A program made the translations under genes and the position numbers. Below are positions 61,201-64,000 of a DNA stretch of 64,000 nucleotides, piece by piece. Numbering within the stretch: position 1 is the stretch's first letter; the number at the start of each line of letters is the position of its first letter. The notes beneath the pieces were generated by a model, which was not told the DNA's origin, did no database searches, and worked only from the letters and a program-made list of their open reading frames with translations. Source of the DNA: Physcomitrium patens (lineage: Eukaryota; Streptophyta; Bryopsida; Funariales; Funariaceae); contig NC_037272.1 in the NCBI RefSeq assembly GCF_000002425.4, positions 15,421,701 to 15,485,700 of the forward strand, read 5' to 3'.

Positions 61201-61423
61201 ATGCGGGTTGCTTCATGGAGATGTTTCCTTAAGTAACATTATGGTTGTGTGGGGAAAGAAGCCTACTGTCCGCATCCTGGATTTTGGCTTCTCGTGTATT
61301 ACCAGCAACAAGAAGTTACAGGAGGCAGAGCGCGTGCGCTTAAAGCGTCTTTTTTTCACACATGGTGGAGCAGTGGGGGAAGAAGCAAATGATGCAAGAT
61401 ATCCTTGTATTCTGCCTTGTTAA
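58280..61423 (+). CDS. Crinkler-type protein: coiled coil, REase-like, kinase-like
   Basis: Exons: 58280-58600, about 58919-59447, 59521-59633, 59969-60289, 60382-60568, 60803-60950, 61143-61423 (TAA). Junction phases fit. Exon 1: N-terminal coiled coil with repeats (GEKAQLRDEKAQLRDEKSQI). Exon 2: PD-(D/E)XK-type nuclease core (SPRADFVITL, ALVFEVKNE). Exons 3-4: AGEGRCGFAVCGI, YGVLTDARNWYLFKRD and an acidic linker. Exons 5-7: kinase-like lobe with VALKF (lysine), KEVVAYTKM, catalytic LLHGDVSLSNI and ILDFGFS. This architecture matches Crinkler (CR) proteins, thought to act in conflict with pathogens or mobile DNA. Exon 2 needs a 1-base frame change near 59400 to join EVKNE with STEFGQIALAHQ, so it may be a pseudogene or contain an assembly error. 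GC is well above its surroundings. Confidence 0.72.
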
Positions 61424-61826
61424 ATGCAAGGCAAGCCCTTGTCCAAGGAACTTTCACTTATCGTGTTACAGCTAGAAGTACCGTGTTAATGGCATCAGAG
61501 CAGGGTCAACTCTCCATTTGGAGAGTGCTATCGTGCGCTTGATACTTTGCGGCGTGTCTAGAAACAGAGGGATTTGTGAATCATGCATTTGCATCCATGC
61601 TCGACTAGGTCCAATTTGAACCAGCTGACAGATTCTGACTGGTTATGTGTATCTGTTGCTGAAGGGTTACATGTATCTGTAGAAATTGATGCCAGCAGGC
61701 AGGTAGGCTTGCACTATTTTTTGGGCTCAAAGACATACATTGATAAAACATGATGTGCAGAGGGGACGGTGGATGTACTTTTCTACTATTTCTATATTCA
61801 AATAGAAATAGCATAAGTAAATGTTT
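61424..61826. other. 3' flank of Crinkler-type gene
   Basis: Moderate GC falling to AT-rich near 61770. Probably the 3' UTR and downstream sequence. No second gene is recognised. Confidence 0.4.
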
Positions 61827-62770
61827 TTACTCCATTAGAATCACAACCTTTGATAATGGAAGGATAGGTCACCTCCAAATTCTAAAATTCCAAAAATATA
61901 AGAATTTATCAATTTTACAATTTCTTTTTAAAACCTCCATATCATTCAAATCATATATTCTTTGAAAAATTAAATACACCACTAAATTCACAATATTTCA
62001 AAATAGGGGAATAAGTTTCTTCAAAATGTTGAAATTCTTCATCAAAAAAAGAAGTCAACTCTACATCTCAAAATGAAAGTGTTTATATCTATCAAATGCT
62101 AAAAGTATAAGTGAAGTTAATTGCACCATTGGAACCACAACTTTTAAAAATAGGGAGGGTGGATAAATTCTAAATTCTAAAAAACCAGGTTTAGGGTTTA
62201 GGGTTTAGGGTTACAAGGGTGTCCCCGGTTTTTGGGCATCATTATTTTTGGATTTTGACTTGACCTACCCCCCCATTTATGGTGTCTAGGATGTCAATGG
62301 TATAATTCTTTTCCTATACAAGTTTATAGTTTGGAAGATTTAGCTACTTTGACTTGGAGTTTAGGGTTTTGACTTTTGTCATACAAGGCTTTTTGAAATT
62401 TTTGAAAAGTCCATTGGATTTGTTTGAGGGTTGCCAATTATAAATATGTGCTTGAAGTTTTGAAAAGGCGCATATGTTTGTAGTTATTAAATGTTTGACT
62501 ATTTTGACTTTTGAGTTGACTTTGCATATGAATAGGAATTTTGAAGTTTTGATTTGAGCTACCCCCCTATTTTAAGGGTCTAGGAATCTAGTGATGGTCT
62601 TGAAATCCTATACATGTTTTTCAATTTTGAGATATAAGGCGTTTGACTTGATACAATTTTCTGTTGACTTTTTGTGTACTTTGTTGTCTTGAATTTTTGA
62701 TTTGACCTACCCCCCTATTTGTCATGCTTCTGATTCCAATGGTATGTTTAAAATTTTCAGAAAATTAATA
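61827..62770. repeat. diverged tandem repeat, about 147-bp period
   Basis: Related phrases recur at about 61846, 61990 and 62138 (CACAAYNTTTNAAAATRGG; spacing 144 and 148). A second set recurs at about 62253, 62547 and 62693 (TTTTGAYTTGACCTACCCCCC; spacing 294, which is 2x147, and 146). Secondary TTTGAC...GTTGACTTTT phrases recur at the same phase. A telomere-type run lies between the two sets. Confidence 0.55.
62189..62213 (+). repeat. interstitial telomere repeat (TTTAGGG, >3 copies)
   Basis: GGTTTAGGG followed by two further perfect TTTAGGG units and a partial one. Perfect, unlike the decayed 49.3-kb run, so younger or selected. Confidence 0.7.
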
Positions 62771-62988
62771 GTTTAGGAGATATGAGATTTTCAAAATAGC
62801 AAAATTTGCCTTTTATTAATATATGAAAAAAATATTATAAAAATATGAAATAAATACATAGAGACTTTTGGACATTATAATAATATATTGAATAATTTAT
62901 ATAAGTAAATGTTTTTTTTTTTTTGGAAAATATCATATTTATATTATATGTATATATGATTTAACTTTATATTATATGTGTTCTAAGC

Positions 62989-64000
62989 CTATGCAATGGA
63001 TTGAACATGATTCCGCCAATTTGCACCATATTCTTGAATGAAGTGGCGAGCTCCTCCAACACGATCTTCATACACTCCATCCTTTTTCCAATATGCACCA
63101 CTATTGGTCTTCTTTAACATCAAGCCATCTACACGTCTATCTACGACCCTACTATGAACAAACCAATGTGCATTGTGAAGAAATTCAAAGATGAGAGGAC
63201 GAATATTTAGATCATCTTGCTTCCAACCATCGTAGAGGAATTGCCCCACTTGTATCAATGCTTGTTGACTTGCTTGGGCACTTCTCCAGTCTCTTGCTTG
63301 TTGAAATTGTCGCTCCATATGCTTACCACTCCATCCTATTGCTTGTCTAGCAAATGTTAAGGCACTCTTGACTCGAATAGAAGGTGCATATGAATTTCTT
63401 CCATGAATCTCATTGGCCAACGTTGCTAAATGACTATGGCATATTTGAAAGAATCTTTGTAAAGATCCTTCTCGTATATCAAAATGACCTCCTATAGCTC
63501 TTTCTATGCCAGAATATTCAAAAAGGTCAAGATTACTACAAAGTTTACGTCCATCTATTATTTTCTCTGTACGAACACTAAGCTCCAATCTCATGCCTAA
63601 AAGACAATTTCTTGATATATCTTCAGACATTCCTTCCCACTTTGCTAATAGGTCTCGCATTTGATTTAGTCTAATACGCATAGTACGAATTGTCCTAGGC
63701 ATATCATCTAAACATTGCTTTTGTATGACAGCCAATATTGCATGGCATAATTCTTGATAGAGCTTGACTTTGACTATACGATTGTCTATCTTTGGCTTAA
63801 AAGATAATGATCCATATCCTTTTACATTGCACATTTCGTATACTTGATTTTCTATAATCCTTTGACTTTGTAATTGAGCATTACTAAACTTGAAGAGCAT
63901 AATATTATTCTCTGGAAAATTGACTCCATAGTCATAGATATTCTTACCAAGAGAAAAAGTATGACCCATTTCTGCATGGTAACATTCTATGAAAAAATCT
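62989..64000 (-). CDS. long open frame of unknown family, 5' end outside window
   Basis: At least 326 codons from an ATG at 63969 down to the stop at 62989, with the frame open upstream to the window edge (FFIECYHAEMGHTF spans the ATG), so the true start is outside. The product is hydrophilic to mixed, with no signal peptide or obvious TM helix. Notable stretches are RTMRIRLNQMRDLLAKW, LLGMRLELSVRTEKII, EYSGIERAIGGHFDIREG, SALTFARQAIGWSGKHM, FLYDGWKQDDLNIRPLIFEF and the C-terminal EYGANWRNHV. I recognise no domain. A single long exon in AT-rich, repeat-flanked DNA suggests a transposon or integrated viral ORF more than a host gene, but that is inference. Confidence 0.6.
   Translation of the reverse strand, partial: DFFIECYHAEMGHTFSLGKNIYDYGVNFPENNIMLFKFSNAQLQSQRIIENQVYEMCNVKGYGSLSFKPKIDNRIVKVKLYQELCHAILAVIQKQCLDDMPRTIRTMRIRLNQMRDLLAKWEGMSEDISRNCLLGMRLELSVRTEKIIDGRKLCSNLDLFEYSGIERAIGGHFDIREGSLQRFFQICHSHLATLANEIHGRNSYAPSIRVKSALTFARQAIGWSGKHMERQFQQARDWRSAQASQQALIQVGQFLYDGWKQDDLNIRPLIFEFLHNAHWFVHSRVVDRRVDGLMLKKTNSGAYWKKDGVYEDRVGGARHFIQEYGANWRNHVQSIA

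Noticed and set aside
1..64000. tRNA, rRNA or snRNA genes
   Set aside because: I found no cloverleaf-compatible A/B-box pairs or rRNA-like conserved blocks. The GGATTACC motifs belong to the retroelement leaders.

Overview
The window looks like nuclear DNA of a land plant that makes swimming sperm: a seed-free plant (moss, liverwort, lycophyte or fern) or a zooidogamous gymnosperm. The reasons are long spliceosomal introns in AT-rich DNA, TTTAGGG-type telomere motifs, Ty3/gypsy chromoviruses, a plant-type multi-pass membrane protein gene and a gene matching the axonemal protein CFAP57/WDR65. No species is claimed.

Layout. 1-2450: AT-rich, unassigned. 2455-2750: 8-bp/24-bp minisatellite. 2751-9318: Ty3/gypsy chromovirus A1. 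9358-11880: 5' half of an old, decayed relative (B-left). 13364-36777 (+): CFAP57-like gene, with WD40 exons at 13.4-16.6 kb and coiled-coil exons at 29.5-36.8 kb. The roughly 12.9-kb intron between them holds element A3 (18343-28343, target duplication AAGAG), and A3 is itself split by element A2 (21162-27734, target duplication GATGG). 36.8-42.3 kb: very AT-rich, gene-poor. 42289-47109 (-): eight-exon membrane protein gene with phase-compatible splice sites. 47.1-50.9 kb: AT-rich with degenerate repeats. 50966-57215: a second, unrelated decayed gypsy element (D) abutting the 3' half of a B element. 58280-61423 (+): GC-richer Crinkler-type (REase plus kinase-like) gene. 61.8-62.8 kb: diverged tandem repeat of about 147 bp with an interstitial telomere motif. 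62989-64000 (-): long uninterrupted open frame of unknown family, running off the window edge.

The most notable system is the A family of chromoviruses. Three features read directly from the sequence fit together. (1) The LTR U3 carries perfect heat-shock-element arrays upstream of a TATA box. (2) The predicted first 11 transcript bases are exactly complementary to the 11 bases two nucleotides past the 5' LTR, which is the hallmark of Tf1-type self-priming instead of tRNA priming. (3) A leader module is triplicated in two copies and is bounded by 8-9-bp inverted repeats with compensatory changes between repeats. The family also carries an extra conserved ORF between the chromodomain and the polypurine tract. 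Copies A1 and A2 share several premature stops, so they descend from an already defective source that was mobilised in trans.
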